From Candidatus Puniceispirillum sp. (GTDB lineage Bacteria; Pseudomonadota; Alphaproteobacteria; Puniceispirillales; Puniceispirillaceae), in assembly GCA_028382965.1 (NCBI GenBank), contig JAOEUK010000002.1:1-64000 (forward strand): DNA of 64,000 nucleotides. Reading direction: 5' to 3'. A model generated the notes under the pieces. That model saw only the letters and a program-made list of their open reading frames with translations. It searched no databases and was not told the DNA's origin. Of the stretch, positions 22,746-33,407 are shown in pieces (positions within the stretch are counted from its first letter, which is position 1; each line of letters opens with the position of its first letter). A program made the translations under genes and the position numbers.

Positions 22746-23773
22746 TGTCAGGACAAATGCTTCATCAATCTGTCCTGTTGAACGAGGTTGTGGAGGCGCT
22801 TGCTCCTATTAACGGTGCCTGTTATCTCGATGCAACATTCGGTAATGGTGGCTATAGTCAAGCTATTCTGGACGCAGCAGACTGCACACTTCTCGCAATT
22901 GACCGAGATCCTGATGCGATAAAGCGTGGGGCACTGATGCAGGCAAAATATGCTGATCGTTTTCATCTTACTGAAGGTTGTTTTTCCAACATGACGTCTT
23001 TGCTTAAAGCGTCCTTGCCAAGCTTTGACGGTTTGCAAGGCGCGGCTTTTGACCTTGGTGTTTGCTCTACTCAACTCGACCAGCCAGAACGTGGCTTTTC
23101 ATTTCGCTCAGATGGTCCCCTTGATATGCGCATGTCCAAATCTGGTCAAAGTGCAGCCGATGTTGTGATGCAAAGTGACGAAACTGAAATTGCCCGTATT
23201 TTATGGGAATATGGTGAAGAGAGAGCATCACGTCGAATTGCTAAAGCAATTTGCAGCGCTCGCAACGAGGCAAATATTAGCAGCACTAGCCAGCTTGCAT
23301 CTATTATACGTAGAGTGATGCCAGCTAAAAAACCTGGCCAAATTGATCCGGCAACGCGTAGCTTTCAAGCATTACGTATTTTCGTTAATCGTGAACTGGA
23401 CGAATTAACAGCTGGGCTTAAGGCTGTAGAATGCCTCTTGCGTCCTGGTGGCATTCTTGTGGTGGTGTCCTTTCATTCACTTGAAGATCGGATCGTTAAG
23501 CGCTTTTTGGCAACGCGTAGCCAGCATGCAGCGCAGCCATCAAGGCACCAGCCAGTTCTTGAAAAACCTGCTCCTACTTTTAAGCTGCTCTCTCGTAAAG
23601 CAATTCTGCCAATTGAAAAAGAACTCGCTAATAACAGTCGCGCCCGTTCAGCAAAGTTACGTGTTGCTCGCCGGACTAATTCACCTATTCCAGAATCAGC
23701 AAATGAAGAAAAGTTTCACAAATATGCAGCTGATCCAAGCTCATCATTAAAGGAGACAAAATTATGCGGTTAA
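22745..23773 (+). CDS. rsmH: 16S rRNA (cytosine1402-N4)-methyltransferase
   Basis: The 342-aa protein begins HQSVLLNEVVEAL and has the SAM motif LDATFGNGGYSQAIL, DLGVCSTQLDQPERGFSFRSDGPLDMRM (the MraW signature), and IDPATRSFQALRIFVNRELDEL. It methylates N4 of C1402 in the 16S rRNA decoding centre. The ATG start shares its A with the mraZ stop. Its 3' end overlaps the ftsL start by 10 bp. The C-terminal Ser/Lys tail is slightly longer than usual. Confidence 0.95.
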   Translation: MSGQMLHQSVLLNEVVEALAPINGACYLDATFGNGGYSQAILDAADCTLLAIDRDPDAIKRGALMQAKYADRFHLTEGCFSNMTSLLKASLPSFDGLQGAAFDLGVCSTQLDQPERGFSFRSDGPLDMRMSKSGQSAADVVMQSDETEIARILWEYGEERASRRIAKAICSARNEANISSTSQLASIIRRVMPAKKPGQIDPATRSFQALRIFVNRELDELTAGLKAVECLLRPGGILVVVSFHSLEDRIVKRFLATRSQHAAQPSRHQPVLEKPAPTFKLLSRKAILPIEKELANNSRARSAKLRVARRTNSPIPESANEEKFHKYAADPSSSLKETKLCG

Positions 23774-24111
23774 TTCTGCTCAGCGCTCTGATTCTTTCTG
23801 GTTTAGGGACCACATTATACCAGGTAAAAACCAGCATTGATGACCGTCAACGTAATTTACGCAACTTAAAGTTTCAGATCTCTAATACAAAACGCGATAT
23901 TGCTGTTTTAGAAGCTGAGTGGGCATACATCTCTCGCCCTGACAGAATTATGAAACTTTCAAATGATCTTTTGCAAATGACTCCAATTGGTCAAGACCGG
24001 ATTTTGGAACTTGATTCAATTCCAATGCGAATTGAACTGAACGAGATGGACCTTGAAAGGGCCAGCTTTAGTCCAAAGAAGCAAGGCTTGGACATAAGGG
24101 TCAAAGAATGA
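23764..24111 (+). CDS. ftsL: Cell division protein FtsL
   Basis: The 115-aa protein has the FtsL layout: a short start, one transmembrane helix (LILLSALILSGLGTTLYQ), then a periplasmic coiled coil with heptads (IDDRQRNLRNLKFQISNTKRDIAVLEAEWAYISRPDRI). FtsL bridges FtsB/FtsQ with the FtsWI synthase at the septum. Sequence conservation is low in this family; position between rsmH and ftsI supports the call. GGAG at 23753 provides the ribosome site inside rsmH. Its end overlaps ftsI by 4 bases. Confidence 0.88.
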   Translation: MRLILLSALILSGLGTTLYQVKTSIDDRQRNLRNLKFQISNTKRDIAVLEAEWAYISRPDRIMKLSNDLLQMTPIGQDRILELDSIPMRIELNEMDLERASFSPKKQGLDIRVKE

Positions 24112-25817
24112 CTATGCTTTTGAACAAAATTAAGAATCTCATTCTACCTACTCATCCAGATCCTGCGCAGTCTCTTCGTGTAGCTGAGGCACGCCTGGTA
24201 ATTGGTTTGTTTCTTGCCTTGGCTGTTTTTGTTAGCATTGGAGTCAGGGTCGTGGAACTTGCCGATGATGGCGCGAGCGCTCGTCTTGCGTCAAAAGGAA
24301 TAACAGAAAAAACTAAACGTGGCCGAATATTGGATCGTGAAGGTCGATTATTGGCTGGTAATTTGCCCATTACATTGCTCCACGCAGATCCAAGTGAAAT
24401 CATGAACTTAAATGATACAATCGCAAAATTGGCGCCATTGCTTAAACATCATGATAAAGAAAGTTTGCAGAAACTGCTGACTAAGAAAACACGCTATGTA
24501 GAGCTTAACTCTCAATTACCTCCAAAACTGCACTCAAAGATCCTGCACCTTGGAATTCCTGGGGTCTATTTTTCCAACGGTGCCGTCCGCATTTATCCCC
24601 GAGACAATGCCGCAGCTCATATTCTTGGGCATGTTGATGTTGACAATAATGGTATCGCTGGCATTGAAAAATCCATGAATGCAACGTTGACTAGTGGCGT
24701 CGATGTAACCCTTTCAGTTGATCTTGGCCTACAGGCTGTTGTCCGGCATGAAATTCAGAAACAAATCAGCTCATTTGAAGCAATTGGTGGCGCTGGTGTT
24801 TTGCTCGATATTAAAAGTGGTGAGATACTGGCAATGGTTTCATTGCCTGACTTCAACCCCAATAAATTTTCACTTGTTAATGATGATGTCCGATTCAATC
24901 GTGCCGCCAAAGGTCTTTATGAAATGGGGTCGACCTTTAAAGTATTAAACACTGCGATTGCTCTGGAAACTGGTGCGGCCACAACAAGCCAGCGCTTTGA
25001 AGTTTCAAAGCCGCTCCGTGTTTCACGCTTCACCATCACCGACTATCATCCCCGTAAAAAGCCACTGAACGTCCCAGAAATTTTAGTTTACTCTTCTAAT
25101 ATTGGATCCGCATTGATGGCTGAATCCATTGGGGCTCAAACCCAGCGCGCCTACATGGAAAAATTGGGATTGCTCAGTCGGCTCGAGCTTGAAATACCTG
25201 AAACATCTCGTCCACTTTCACCGAAGCGTTGGCACCGAACCACAACTGTAACAGTGTCTTATGGCCACGGCATCTCAGTTTCCCCTGCACATCTTGCCAG
25301 CGCCATAGCCGCTGCATCTGGTACTGGCCAGTGGATTCAGCCAACTCTTCTAAAGCGCCACATAAGCGATACACCGCTCAGATTACGTGTGTTTTCCAGC
25401 GAAACTGCCCGAGCAGTACGCTCGATGATGCGTTTAGTTGTTTCACATGATGACGGCACTGGAAACTTTGCCGAAGCAAGAGGATATATGGTTGGAGGAA
25501 AAACTGGAACTTCTGAAAAAATTCAAGCTGGGAGTTATAACAAAAAAGCCAACATTGCCACCTTTGTGGCCACCTTCCCAGTCCATGACCCACGCTATGT
25601 ACTTGTAGTATTGGTAGATGAGCCTAAAGGGCAAAAGCACTCTTATGGATATGCAACCGCTGGCTGGGTTGCCGCACCGGCCATTCGCCGGATCATCCAA
25701 CAGATTGCGCCAATACTTGGCGTTTTTCCTGTTGACGAAACATCGCCCTCAATTCGTCAAAGCCTACTACTTGACTTCACTATTGGTGACAAGGAGGCGA
25801 CCCTTGTATCTTACTGA
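24108..25817 (+). CDS. ftsI: Septal peptidoglycan transpeptidase FtsI (PBP3)
   Basis: The 569-aa class B penicillin-binding protein has a membrane anchor at about 25-47 and the PBP dimerisation start KRGRILDREGRLLAGN. The transpeptidase motifs are STFK (near 275, nucleophile Ser), SSN (near 330) and KTGTS (near 465). It crosslinks septal murein together with FtsW, which is also in this cluster. It overlaps ftsL by ATGA and extends 14 bases over the proposed murE start. The C-terminal tail after the domain is about 70 residues. Confidence 0.95.
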   Translation: MTMLLNKIKNLILPTHPDPAQSLRVAEARLVIGLFLALAVFVSIGVRVVELADDGASARLASKGITEKTKRGRILDREGRLLAGNLPITLLHADPSEIMNLNDTIAKLAPLLKHHDKESLQKLLTKKTRYVELNSQLPPKLHSKILHLGIPGVYFSNGAVRIYPRDNAAAHILGHVDVDNNGIAGIEKSMNATLTSGVDVTLSVDLGLQAVVRHEIQKQISSFEAIGGAGVLLDIKSGEILAMVSLPDFNPNKFSLVNDDVRFNRAAKGLYEMGSTFKVLNTAIALETGAATTSQRFEVSKPLRVSRFTITDYHPRKKPLNVPEILVYSSNIGSALMAESIGAQTQRAYMEKLGLLSRLELEIPETSRPLSPKRWHRTTTVTVSYGHGISVSPAHLASAIAAASGTGQWIQPTLLKRHISDTPLRLRVFSSETARAVRSMMRLVVSHDDGTGNFAEARGYMVGGKTGTSEKIQAGSYNKKANIATFVATFPVHDPRYVLVVLVDEPKGQKHSYGYATAGWVAAPAIRRIIQQIAPILGVFPVDETSPSIRQSLLLDFTIGDKEATLVSY

Positions 25818-27312
25818 TCTCTGCCATGAGTTAATTGAGATAACTGAGGGCGCTGGCACCATTTTTGTGACTGGTCTTTCTGTTGACTCCAGGCGAGTCA
25901 AGGTTGGTGATCTATTTTTTGCCCTAAAAGGTGCCCATAGAGATGGTCGCGACTTTATTGAAGATGCAATCACTGCAGGTGCAATTGCGATTATAACTGG
26001 TCAACAACCGCTCGCACAGTCATTAGCAACCATAGCACTTGATAACTCAACACCTATCATCCAATGTAAAAACCCCCGCAAAATTATGGCGAAAATAGCA
26101 GCCAGACATTGGCCATTCCAACCCGACATGGTTGCCGCAGTTACCGGCACCAATGGCAAGACTTCAACTGCAGAATTTTTGCGCCAGCTTTGGCAAAGGG
26201 CAACGTGGCCAGCAGTTGCGATTGGAACACTTGGTATTACTGGCAAAGAAATCATTAAAACTGAAGGTGCGATTTTTAGCCTACCACCTCTGACGACGCC
26301 TGACAGCATCAGTCTCCACGGAGCTATTAATCCACTCACAAAGGCGGGGGTTACTCATCTTGCGATTGAGGCCAGCAGTCATGGTCTTGAACAGTTTCGA
26401 CTTGATGGAATGAACATTCATATTGCAGCTTTTACCAATCTCAGCCGCGACCATATTGATCATCATATTGATATGGAAAACTATCTAGCTGCAAAAATGC
26501 GGTTATTCACCGATTTGTTGAGCGAAGGTGGAAGTGCAGTGGTGAATTTAGATGACCCTTATGGCACTGAAATCATCAAATGCCTCAAAGGCCAGAGCGT
26601 AGTGGTTAAAACATTTGGCTACGCGAAAAATGCTGATTTTCACATCACATCAATCACTCCATCAGGTAATGGCCTGGACATGCAAATCACCTATCAAAAA
26701 CAAAAATGGGATATTCCACTTGCACTATCTGGAACATTTCAAGCGATCAATGCTTTAACAGCTGCCGTTATGGGCCACCTTGGTGGCTTACCTTTGCATG
26801 ACTCACTTGGCGCCTTACCCTATTTGAAAGCGGCACCAGGGCGAATGCAAACCATTCACGGGCATCCACGTGGAGCCCGCGTAATTGTTGACTATGCCCA
26901 TACACCTGATGCACTTGCCGCAGCGCTTAGTGCGCTTCGCCCAGAAGCCACTGGTAAACTTGTTGTATTGTTTGGTTGTGGTGGCGATCGTGACCGAGGT
27001 AAACGCAAGTTAATGGGGCAAGTGGCCTGTGAAATTGCTGATAGCGTGATCGTTACTGACGACAACCCCCGCACCGAAGATCCTGCGGCTATCCGCAACA
27101 CCATCTTAAATGCTTGTCAAAATGCCATAGAAATTATTCCGCGTGATAAAGCCATTGCTACAGCACTTGCCCAGCTTAATTTGGGCGACGTGCTGCTTAT
27201 TGCTGGCAAAGGTCATGAAACCGTTCAGTTAATTGGTAGTGAAACTTTGCCATTTGACGACGCATCTGTCGCTAGCAATCAGGTTCGGGCCATGAGTGAG
27301 GCAGAACAATGA
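25804..27312 (+). CDS. murE: UDP-MurNAc-tripeptide synthetase MurE (meso-DAP adding)
   Basis: The 502-aa Mur ligase has the N-terminal SVDSRRVKVGDLFFAL motif, the ATP loop TGTNGKTSTAEF (near 112) and the DAP-recognition motif DNPRTEDP (near 420). DNPR is diagnostic of ligases that add meso-diaminopimelate rather than lysine. The start is a TTG at 25804 behind the strong AAGGAGGCG run at 25791-25799; the frame is open further upstream inside ftsI, but those codons are in the shadow of ftsI. It overlaps murF by ATGA. Confidence 0.94.
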   Translation: MYLTDLCHELIEITEGAGTIFVTGLSVDSRRVKVGDLFFALKGAHRDGRDFIEDAITAGAIAIITGQQPLAQSLATIALDNSTPIIQCKNPRKIMAKIAARHWPFQPDMVAAVTGTNGKTSTAEFLRQLWQRATWPAVAIGTLGITGKEIIKTEGAIFSLPPLTTPDSISLHGAINPLTKAGVTHLAIEASSHGLEQFRLDGMNIHIAAFTNLSRDHIDHHIDMENYLAAKMRLFTDLLSEGGSAVVNLDDPYGTEIIKCLKGQSVVVKTFGYAKNADFHITSITPSGNGLDMQITYQKQKWDIPLALSGTFQAINALTAAVMGHLGGLPLHDSLGALPYLKAAPGRMQTIHGHPRGARVIVDYAHTPDALAAALSALRPEATGKLVVLFGCGGDRDRGKRKLMGQVACEIADSVIVTDDNPRTEDPAAIRNTILNACQNAIEIIPRDKAIATALAQLNLGDVLLIAGKGHETVQLIGSETLPFDDASVASNQVRAMSEAEQ

Positions 27313-28751
27313 GAGCGCCGTTATGGTCATGTGACGATGTTTTGACAGCCTGTGGTGGCACGATATTTGACCCCACTCTGACTTTTAAGCCAATTCAAGA
27401 CATCAAAATTGATAGCCGCAGCTGTATATCTGGTGATTTATTTGTTGCACTTGCTGGTGGTCAGCAAGATGGCCATCACTTTCTTGACAAGGCCGCTAAA
27501 GCCGGGGCCGCTGCGTGCCTTGTTAACCGCCCACAAAATAATTTAGCCATCTCACAGATTGTTGTTAGTGATACCCTCATGGGCCTCACCAGTCTTGGAG
27601 TTGCTGGCCGCAACCGATTTGGCGGCAAAATGGTTGGAATTACTGGTTCAGTAGGCAAAACAGGAAGCAAAGATATGCTTGCGCATGTGTTGTCAAAATT
27701 TGGTCATACACATGCTAGTAAGCTAAGCTATAACAACCATATCGGGGTACCTATTACCCTGTCCACCCTGCCCGCAGATTATAAGTTTGCGGTGCAAGAA
27801 ATGGGAATGAATTCTACTGGTGAAATTGCCACCTTAACTGCGATGGCACGGCCCGATATTGTAATGATTACCCGTGTTGCCAATACACATAGTAGTTTTT
27901 TTGAGTCAATGGATGATATTGCAGCTGCCAAAGCCGAGATTTTTCAGGGTTTATGCAAGGGTGGCACCGCAGTTTTAAATCTTAATGACCACTACTTTCC
28001 TCTGTTTGCCAAAGCTGCAAAAAAATCAGGCGCAGGACGCATTATTACCTTTGGTCAACATGATGAAGCTGAGTTTTCGCTTATGGAAACTCTTCAACAT
28101 GGCACTGGCATGACAGTTTTGGCAAAAATTTTTGGCCAAAAATTACGATTTGAAATGAAAATGCGCGGTGCGCATTGGGCTCAAAATGCGCTCGGTGTTC
28201 TTGCTTGTGTTGAGGCACTTGGCCTGGGTGTAGCTGAAGCAGCAACGTATCTGACTACTTGCCCCACACCAAAAGGTCGTGGTGATCATATGTCAGGCAG
28301 CTATCAAGATTGTGTTATCACTCTGATTGATGACAGCTATAACGCAAGTCCAGCGTCAATGACTGCTGCCTTTGCAAGCATGGGAGCACACCCACCAAAC
28401 ATTATGATCTTAAGTGAAATGCTTGAACTCGGAAGCGCTTCCGCTTTTGAACATGATGCGCTAATACCTCAAATCAATAAATTATCCCCGCGGCTTGTTA
28501 TTGGACTTGGGCATGCGATGCATGAGGCTATCCAAAAATTGGATAACAAGATAATTGCTTTAAAAGCTATTGACACACAAGTTGCTTTAACGGCTTTCAA
28601 AGCTGGTGTCGAAGATGGTGATGTTGTTTTTATTAAGGGTTCACTGGGGTCAAAGGCGTGGAAAATTCGAGATGCTGTTCTAGCTGATCTCACCATCAAC
28701 CACTCAGTCAAAAGACCATTAAAAAATGAAGGAAACAATCATGTTACCTGA
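27309..28751 (+). CDS. murF: UDP-MurNAc-tripeptide-D-alanyl-D-alanine ligase MurF
   Basis: The 480-aa protein has the MurF layout: [17 protein letters not shown], the ATP loop [15 protein letters not shown] (near 112), [11 protein letters not shown], and [15 protein letters not shown]. It adds D-Ala-D-Ala, made by Ddl in this cluster, to complete the pentapeptide. The 4-bp overlap with murE supports translational coupling. The C-terminal tail ([17 protein letters not shown]) runs past the mraY start region by a few codons. Confidence 0.94.
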   Translation: MRAPLWSCDDVLTACGGTIFDPTLTFKPIQDIKIDSRSCISGDLFVALAGGQQDGHHFLDKAAKAGAAACLVNRPQNNLAISQIVVSDTLMGLTSLGVAGRNRFGGKMVGITGSVGKTGSKDMLAHVLSKFGHTHASKLSYNNHIGVPITLSTLPADYKFAVQEMGMNSTGEIATLTAMARPDIVMITRVANTHSSFFESMDDIAAAKAEIFQGLCKGGTAVLNLNDHYFPLFAKAAKKSGAGRIITFGQHDEAEFSLMETLQHGTGMTVLAKIFGQKLRFEMKMRGAHWAQNALGVLACVEALGLGVAEAATYLTTCPTPKGRGDHMSGSYQDCVITLIDDSYNASPASMTAAFASMGAHPPNIMILSEMLELGSASAFEHDALIPQINKLSPRLVIGLGHAMHEAIQKLDNKIIALKAIDTQVALTAFKAGVEDGDVVFIKGSLGSKAWKIRDAVLADLTINHSVKRPLKNEGNNHVT

Positions 28752-29829
28752 TTTACTTGTTCCATTGTCTGATCAGTTTCAGCCATTCAATTTGTTTCGT
28801 TACATCACCTTTCGGACAGGTGGTGCAACAATCACTGCCCTACTCATTGCACTGATATTTGGCCCATCATTTATTCGTTGGCTGAAGACACATCAAGTCG
28901 CAGGTCAACCAATCAGAAATGATGGACCACAATCGCACCTTCTTACAAAAATTGGCACGCCAACAATGGGTGGGCTCCTGATTCTCATCGCATTTTTGGT
29001 TTCAACTCTATTGTGGATGCCCTTATCAAACCCCTACCTTTGGCCAGTCTTGCTGATCACCTTAAGTTTTGGAGCAATTGGTAGCATTGATGACTGGATG
29101 AAATTACGCAAACGATCACATAATGGCATGTCAGCGCGAATGAAAATGTTGTTACAACTTTCGATTGCATTCATCAGCACACTAATTTTTATTGAATTAT
29201 CACCTGCCCAACTCCGCTATGGCGTCGCAGTACCTTTCTTTAAGGACACATTATTAAGTATGGGCCTATTATATGTGCCATTTGCAATGCTTGTTATAGT
29301 AGGTGCATCTAACGCAGTCAATTTGACCGATGGTCTCGACGGGCTAGCGATTGTACCTGTGATGATTGTCGCTGGTTGCTTTGCACTTATAGCTTATCTA
29401 GCCGGAAATTATAATTTTGCAACATACCTACAAATCAATTACGTGCCGGGCACTGGTGATTTGGCAGTAATGTGTGGCGCCTTGATTGGTGCAGGGCTTG
29501 GGTTTTTGTGGTTTAACGCACCACCAGCTCGAGTTTTCATGGGCGACACTGGATCTCTTGCACTTGGTGGAACGTTGGGAGCAATATCTGTTGCAACACG
29601 CCATGAGTTAGTACTGGCAATAACTGGTGGATTATTCGTGGTCGAGACCCTTTCAGTGATTTTGCAGGTGGCTTCATTCAAATTAACTGGTAAGCGGATT
29701 TTTCTGATGGCACCCTTGCACCATCATTTTGAGAAAAAAGGCTGGGCAGAACCAACAATTGTCATTCGTTTTTGGATCATTGCGGTAGTGCTGGCACTTG
29801 CTGGCCTCTCGTCACTGAAACTGCGCTAG
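28741..29829 (+). CDS. mraY: Phospho-MurNAc-pentapeptide-transferase MraY
   Basis: The 362-aa integral membrane protein has about ten helices. Family motifs include [46 protein letters not shown] (Asp-Asp near the active site), [13 protein letters not shown], and [13 protein letters not shown]. It forms lipid I from UDP-MurNAc-pentapeptide and undecaprenyl phosphate. The ATG at 28741 follows GAAGGA; an ATG at 28726 would add five residues. It overlaps the end of murF by 11 bases. Confidence 0.95.
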   Translation: MLPDLLVPLSDQFQPFNLFRYITFRTGGATITALLIALIFGPSFIRWLKTHQVAGQPIRNDGPQSHLLTKIGTPTMGGLLILIAFLVSTLLWMPLSNPYLWPVLLITLSFGAIGSIDDWMKLRKRSHNGMSARMKMLLQLSIAFISTLIFIELSPAQLRYGVAVPFFKDTLLSMGLLYVPFAMLVIVGASNAVNLTDGLDGLAIVPVMIVAGCFALIAYLAGNYNFATYLQINYVPGTGDLAVMCGALIGAGLGFLWFNAPPARVFMGDTGSLALGGTLGAISVATRHELVLAITGGLFVVETLSVILQVASFKLTGKRIFLMAPLHHHFEKKGWAEPTIVIRFWIIAVVLALAGLSSLKLR

Positions 29830-29840
29830 GAGTTTTGCAG

Positions 29841-31178
29841 ATGCTGATTCCTCATAACTTCAAAGGACAAATGATTGGGGTGCTGGGCCTCGGTCGGTCT
29901 GGCGTGGCCGCGATAGCTACCCTTCAGGCTGCAGGCGCTCACGTCTTTGTCTTTGACGATGAGAAGAGCCAACAGGATATCCTTGAAATAACTATGATCA
30001 ACTGGATGGAATGGCCTTGGCACAAGCTGAGTGCCCTAGTCATAAGTCCCGGTATTCCTCATCATTATCCCAAGCCACACCCTGCCGCTGCGTGGGCCTA
30101 TAGCCATAATGTTGAAGTGATTAGCGAGGTTGAGCTCGCATTACGCTCGAAGCCAAAAGCTAGGCTTATAGCCGTCACTGGTACCAACGGAAAATCTACA
30201 ACCACCGCACTAATTGGCCATTGTTTAAAAACTGCAGGATACCCTGTTGCCATTGGTGGCAATCTTGGTGATCCAGCTTGTTCGCTCATCGACCCCGGTA
30301 AAGATGGCGTATTGGTTTTAGAATTATCATCCTATCAATTAGAAAACACGCCATCACTTGCACCATCAATTTCAATTTTATTAAATATCAGCCCAGACCA
30401 TCTTGACAGGCACGGTGGCATGGCTGGCTATATTGCTGCCAAAACCATCGTTATTGACCGGCTTGACAAAACTGGCATCGCTATTATTGGTGCTGGAGAT
30501 GAACATGTTAAAAACATTGCCAAAAGAACCGTAGCTAGGGGCATAAGAACGCTGATTGCAAGCCCTAAACTATCGCCAATTGCACAGAAACGATCAACAG
30601 CGCTTGCAGGAGCGCATAATGCAGAAAATGCTGCCGCAGCAGCAATGGCGCTTCAAGCCATTGGGCTCAAAGATCAGATGATTAATCGTGGCATTGACAG
30701 TTTTGCTAACCTACCCCACCGCCTTCAGCCGGTTGCCAGCTGCGGTAACGTGCAATTTATCAATGACTCAAAAGCAACAAATGGTATAGCCGCGGCCAAA
30801 GCACTGGCATCTTTTCAAGATATTTACTGGGTTGCTGGCGGGCTTGCCAAACAGGATGGATTAACGCCGGTAATGCCATATCTAGGTGCAGTCAAAAAAG
30901 CCTATTTGATTGGCACCTCAGCCAGTGCATTTGCTAAAAGCCTGTCAGGCATCTGTCCAGCAGCTGTTTGTGGCGATCTGAAAAGGGCAACACAAGCCGC
31001 CTTTGATGATGCCAGCACAGATCCCAAAGGTGGTACGATCCTGCTGGCTCCAGCAGCGGCCTCATTTGATCAGTTTCTTGATTTTGGCGCACGCGGCGAT
31101 GCGTTCGCTAAGCTGGCACGTGATCTTTGCGCTACCGGACATGACACACAAAACGGAGGAAGGAGCAATCATGCTTGA
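29841..31178 (+). CDS. murD: UDP-MurNAc-L-alanine-D-glutamate ligase MurD
   Basis: The 445-aa protein starts with the Rossmann motif GVLGLGRSGVAAI. It has the ATP loop VTGTNGKSTTTALIG (near 112), ELSSYQLENTPSL, NISPDHLDRHG, and the C-terminal NDSKATNGIAAAKAL. It adds D-glutamate to UDP-MurNAc-Ala. The ATG at 29841 sits 7 bases after AGGAG; a longer frame begins in mraY but lacks family homology. It overlaps ftsW by 8 bases. Confidence 0.94.
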   Translation: MLIPHNFKGQMIGVLGLGRSGVAAIATLQAAGAHVFVFDDEKSQQDILEITMINWMEWPWHKLSALVISPGIPHHYPKPHPAAAWAYSHNVEVISEVELALRSKPKARLIAVTGTNGKSTTTALIGHCLKTAGYPVAIGGNLGDPACSLIDPGKDGVLVLELSSYQLENTPSLAPSISILLNISPDHLDRHGGMAGYIAAKTIVIDRLDKTGIAIIGAGDEHVKNIAKRTVARGIRTLIASPKLSPIAQKRSTALAGAHNAENAAAAAMALQAIGLKDQMINRGIDSFANLPHRLQPVASCGNVQFINDSKATNGIAAAKALASFQDIYWVAGGLAKQDGLTPVMPYLGAVKKAYLIGTSASAFAKSLSGICPAAVCGDLKRATQAAFDDASTDPKGGTILLAPAAASFDQFLDFGARGDAFAKLARDLCATGHDTQNGGRSNHA

Positions 31179-32295
31179 CCGCACTGACCGTTCTCTGGTT
31201 GGCATCTGGTGGTGGACCGTTGATAAATGGTTACTTGCTAGTGCACTATTATTAATGACAATTGGTATGATTTTAGTGATGGCTGCAAGTCCTGCTGTAG
31301 CTAACCTGATTAATTTGTCTTCGCAGCACTTCATAGTGCGTCAAGTTATCTATCTGGTGCCAGCACTTGTTATCATGCTGTCAGTTTCCATGCTAGAACC
31401 ACGCCCAATCCGGACTTTGTCCCTTTTTGGGCTATTCATGGTGATTGGCCTTATGATTCTGGCTATTGTGTCTGGTAGCGAAATCAAAGGAGCAACACGG
31501 TGGATTTCTTTCGCCGGCTTTACTCTACAACCATCTGAACTAGCCAAACCGTTATTTGCCATTGTATCTGCATGGCTTTTAACACTTTGGCGTGAAGGCG
31601 AAGACTTCCCTGGATGGGCCTATGCGTCAGGACTTGCTGCAGTCATTATAGCTATTCTTGTAGTTCAGCCAGATATTGGCATGACTGTCTTAATTTTAAT
31701 GACGTGGGGTTTTCAAATGTTCCTTGCCGGCATGCCAATGCTATTTGTTATTGGTGCCGCCACAATCGCATCGTTTGGATTTTACCTTGCATATCTGAAT
31801 TTATCGCATGTTCACCTAAGAGTAGATAAATTTTTTAAGGGTGGATCATGGCAAGTTGAGCGCGCTAAAGAGAGCTTTGCCGAGGGTGGATATTTTGGAG
31901 TTGGGCCCGGTGATGGCGTGGTAAAACTTCACCTACCTGATGCACATTCCGACTTTATTTTTGCGGTTGCTGCTGAAGAATATGGTGCAATTGCTTGTCT
32001 TGCGCTTCTTGGGCTTTACGGGTTTGTGGTTGTTAAAGGATTTGCGAGGGCTTTATCAGGTGAAGGATTGTTCTGTTTAATTGCAACTGCCAGTCTAGTG
32101 ATGCAATTTGGTATTCAGGCCAGCATTCACATGGCTTCATCAGTTGACCTAATCCCAACAAAAGGCATGACCCTTCCATTCATCAGCTATGGTGGATCAT
32201 CACTATTGGCTAGCAGCCTTACCATGGGATTGATTCTTGCCCTGACTCGCAAGCGCACCAATGGCAATCCTCTCTCAGATGGAGGCCGCGCATGA
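31171..32295 (+). CDS. ftsW: Septal peptidoglycan glycosyltransferase FtsW (SEDS)
   Basis: The 374-aa membrane protein shows the SEDS family: about ten helices, GATRWISFAGFTLQPSELAK, the loop AHSDFIFAVAAEEYG with the catalytic Asp, and PTKGMTLPFISYGGSS near the end. It polymerises lipid II at the septum with FtsI. GGAGGAAGGAG immediately upstream of the ATG at 31171 is a strong ribosome site. It overlaps murD at its start and murG (ATGA) at its end. Confidence 0.94.
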   Translation: MLDRTDRSLVGIWWWTVDKWLLASALLLMTIGMILVMAASPAVANLINLSSQHFIVRQVIYLVPALVIMLSVSMLEPRPIRTLSLFGLFMVIGLMILAIVSGSEIKGATRWISFAGFTLQPSELAKPLFAIVSAWLLTLWREGEDFPGWAYASGLAAVIIAILVVQPDIGMTVLILMTWGFQMFLAGMPMLFVIGAATIASFGFYLAYLNLSHVHLRVDKFFKGGSWQVERAKESFAEGGYFGVGPGDGVVKLHLPDAHSDFIFAVAAEEYGAIACLALLGLYGFVVVKGFARALSGEGLFCLIATASLVMQFGIQASIHMASSVDLIPTKGMTLPFISYGGSSLLASSLTMGLILALTRKRTNGNPLSDGGRA

Positions 32296-33407
32296 ACAAT
32301 GGCAAAATTTATCTGGCAGCAGGTGGCACAGGGGGACATGTTTTCCCTGCACTTGCCGTGGCTGAGGCAATTAATGCTAAAGGCTATCAATCCGTTCTGT
32401 TTACTGACCAGCGCGGCGCAAAAATTTTGGCAGACATGGATAAATTACCTGTAAGTATGAAGGTGATCAGCGCTGCCTCGCCATTCCAATCAGGATTGCT
32501 ACGCCAGATCATAGCTGTGACTAAGTTGGGGCTGGGCACACTATCCTGCCTTTGGTATATTGCTACCAAACGGCCCAATGTAATGATTGGTTTTGGTGGA
32601 TATCCGTCCTTCGCTCCACTTATTGTCGCCGACTTGTTTAATGTACCGGTCATGGTGCATGAACAAAACGCCTTTCTAGGCCGCGCCAACTACGCTATTG
32701 CTACGCGCGCGAAAGTACTTGCTCTTAGCTGGCCACAGACAAAAAACTTGCCAGATGGCGTACAAACTCGTGTCACCGGCATGCCAGTGCGAACAGCATT
32801 TTTTGTCAAAAAAAGTCTACGCTGTAAGCATGAAAAGCTGGTGCTTACTGTCTTGGGTGGTTCACAAGGGGCTAGCATTTTGGGCAACCTGGTTCCTGAT
32901 GCCATTGCCATGATTGAAGCCCCACTGTTATCAAAGATCAAAATCTATCAGCAAGCACGATCGGAACAAATTGACCAGCTGAGAGCACGCTATAAGGAGC
33001 TTGGCATTAACGCAGTAATCAAACCATTTTTCGCCAACATACCAGACTTGTTGGAGAAAAGTGATCTTGTAATCAGCCGTTCAGGTGCCTCATCCATCGC
33101 CGAATTAGCAGCCTCAGGAAGCCCCTCGCTGATGCTGCCATTATCAATTGCGATGGACAATCATCAAAAGGCCAATGCCACCCAAATGGAACAAGTGGGC
33201 GGAGGCTATTGTCTTGATGAAGCAACTGTTAGCCCAGCATTTCTAGCGACCCGCATCATGCAGCTTTTTGAGGCGCCTGAGCACTTACGCGTAATGGCCA
33301 AAAATGCAACCGCACTTGCTAGCCCAGCTGCTGCAAATGACATAGCAGATCTCGCGGAAAGCTTGATCATTAAACAAAATTTAACGCATCCAGGAGCCAT
33401 CACGTGA
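32292..33407 (+). CDS. murG: UDP-GlcNAc transferase MurG
   Basis: The 371-aa GT28 glycosyltransferase begins AAGGTGGHVFPALAVAEA, has GFGGYPSFAPL, VHEQNAFLGRANYA, GGSQGASILG and the donor-binding RSGASSIAELAASG. It adds GlcNAc to lipid I to give lipid II at the inner face of the membrane. The gene overlaps ftsW and murC by 4 bases each, so it is translationally linked to both. Length is within the usual range. Confidence 0.95.
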   Translation: MNNGKIYLAAGGTGGHVFPALAVAEAINAKGYQSVLFTDQRGAKILADMDKLPVSMKVISAASPFQSGLLRQIIAVTKLGLGTLSCLWYIATKRPNVMIGFGGYPSFAPLIVADLFNVPVMVHEQNAFLGRANYAIATRAKVLALSWPQTKNLPDGVQTRVTGMPVRTAFFVKKSLRCKHEKLVLTVLGGSQGASILGNLVPDAIAMIEAPLLSKIKIYQQARSEQIDQLRARYKELGINAVIKPFFANIPDLLEKSDLVISRSGASSIAELAASGSPSLMLPLSIAMDNHQKANATQMEQVGGGYCLDEATVSPAFLATRIMQLFEAPEHLRVMAKNATALASPAAANDIADLAESLIIKQNLTHPGAIT

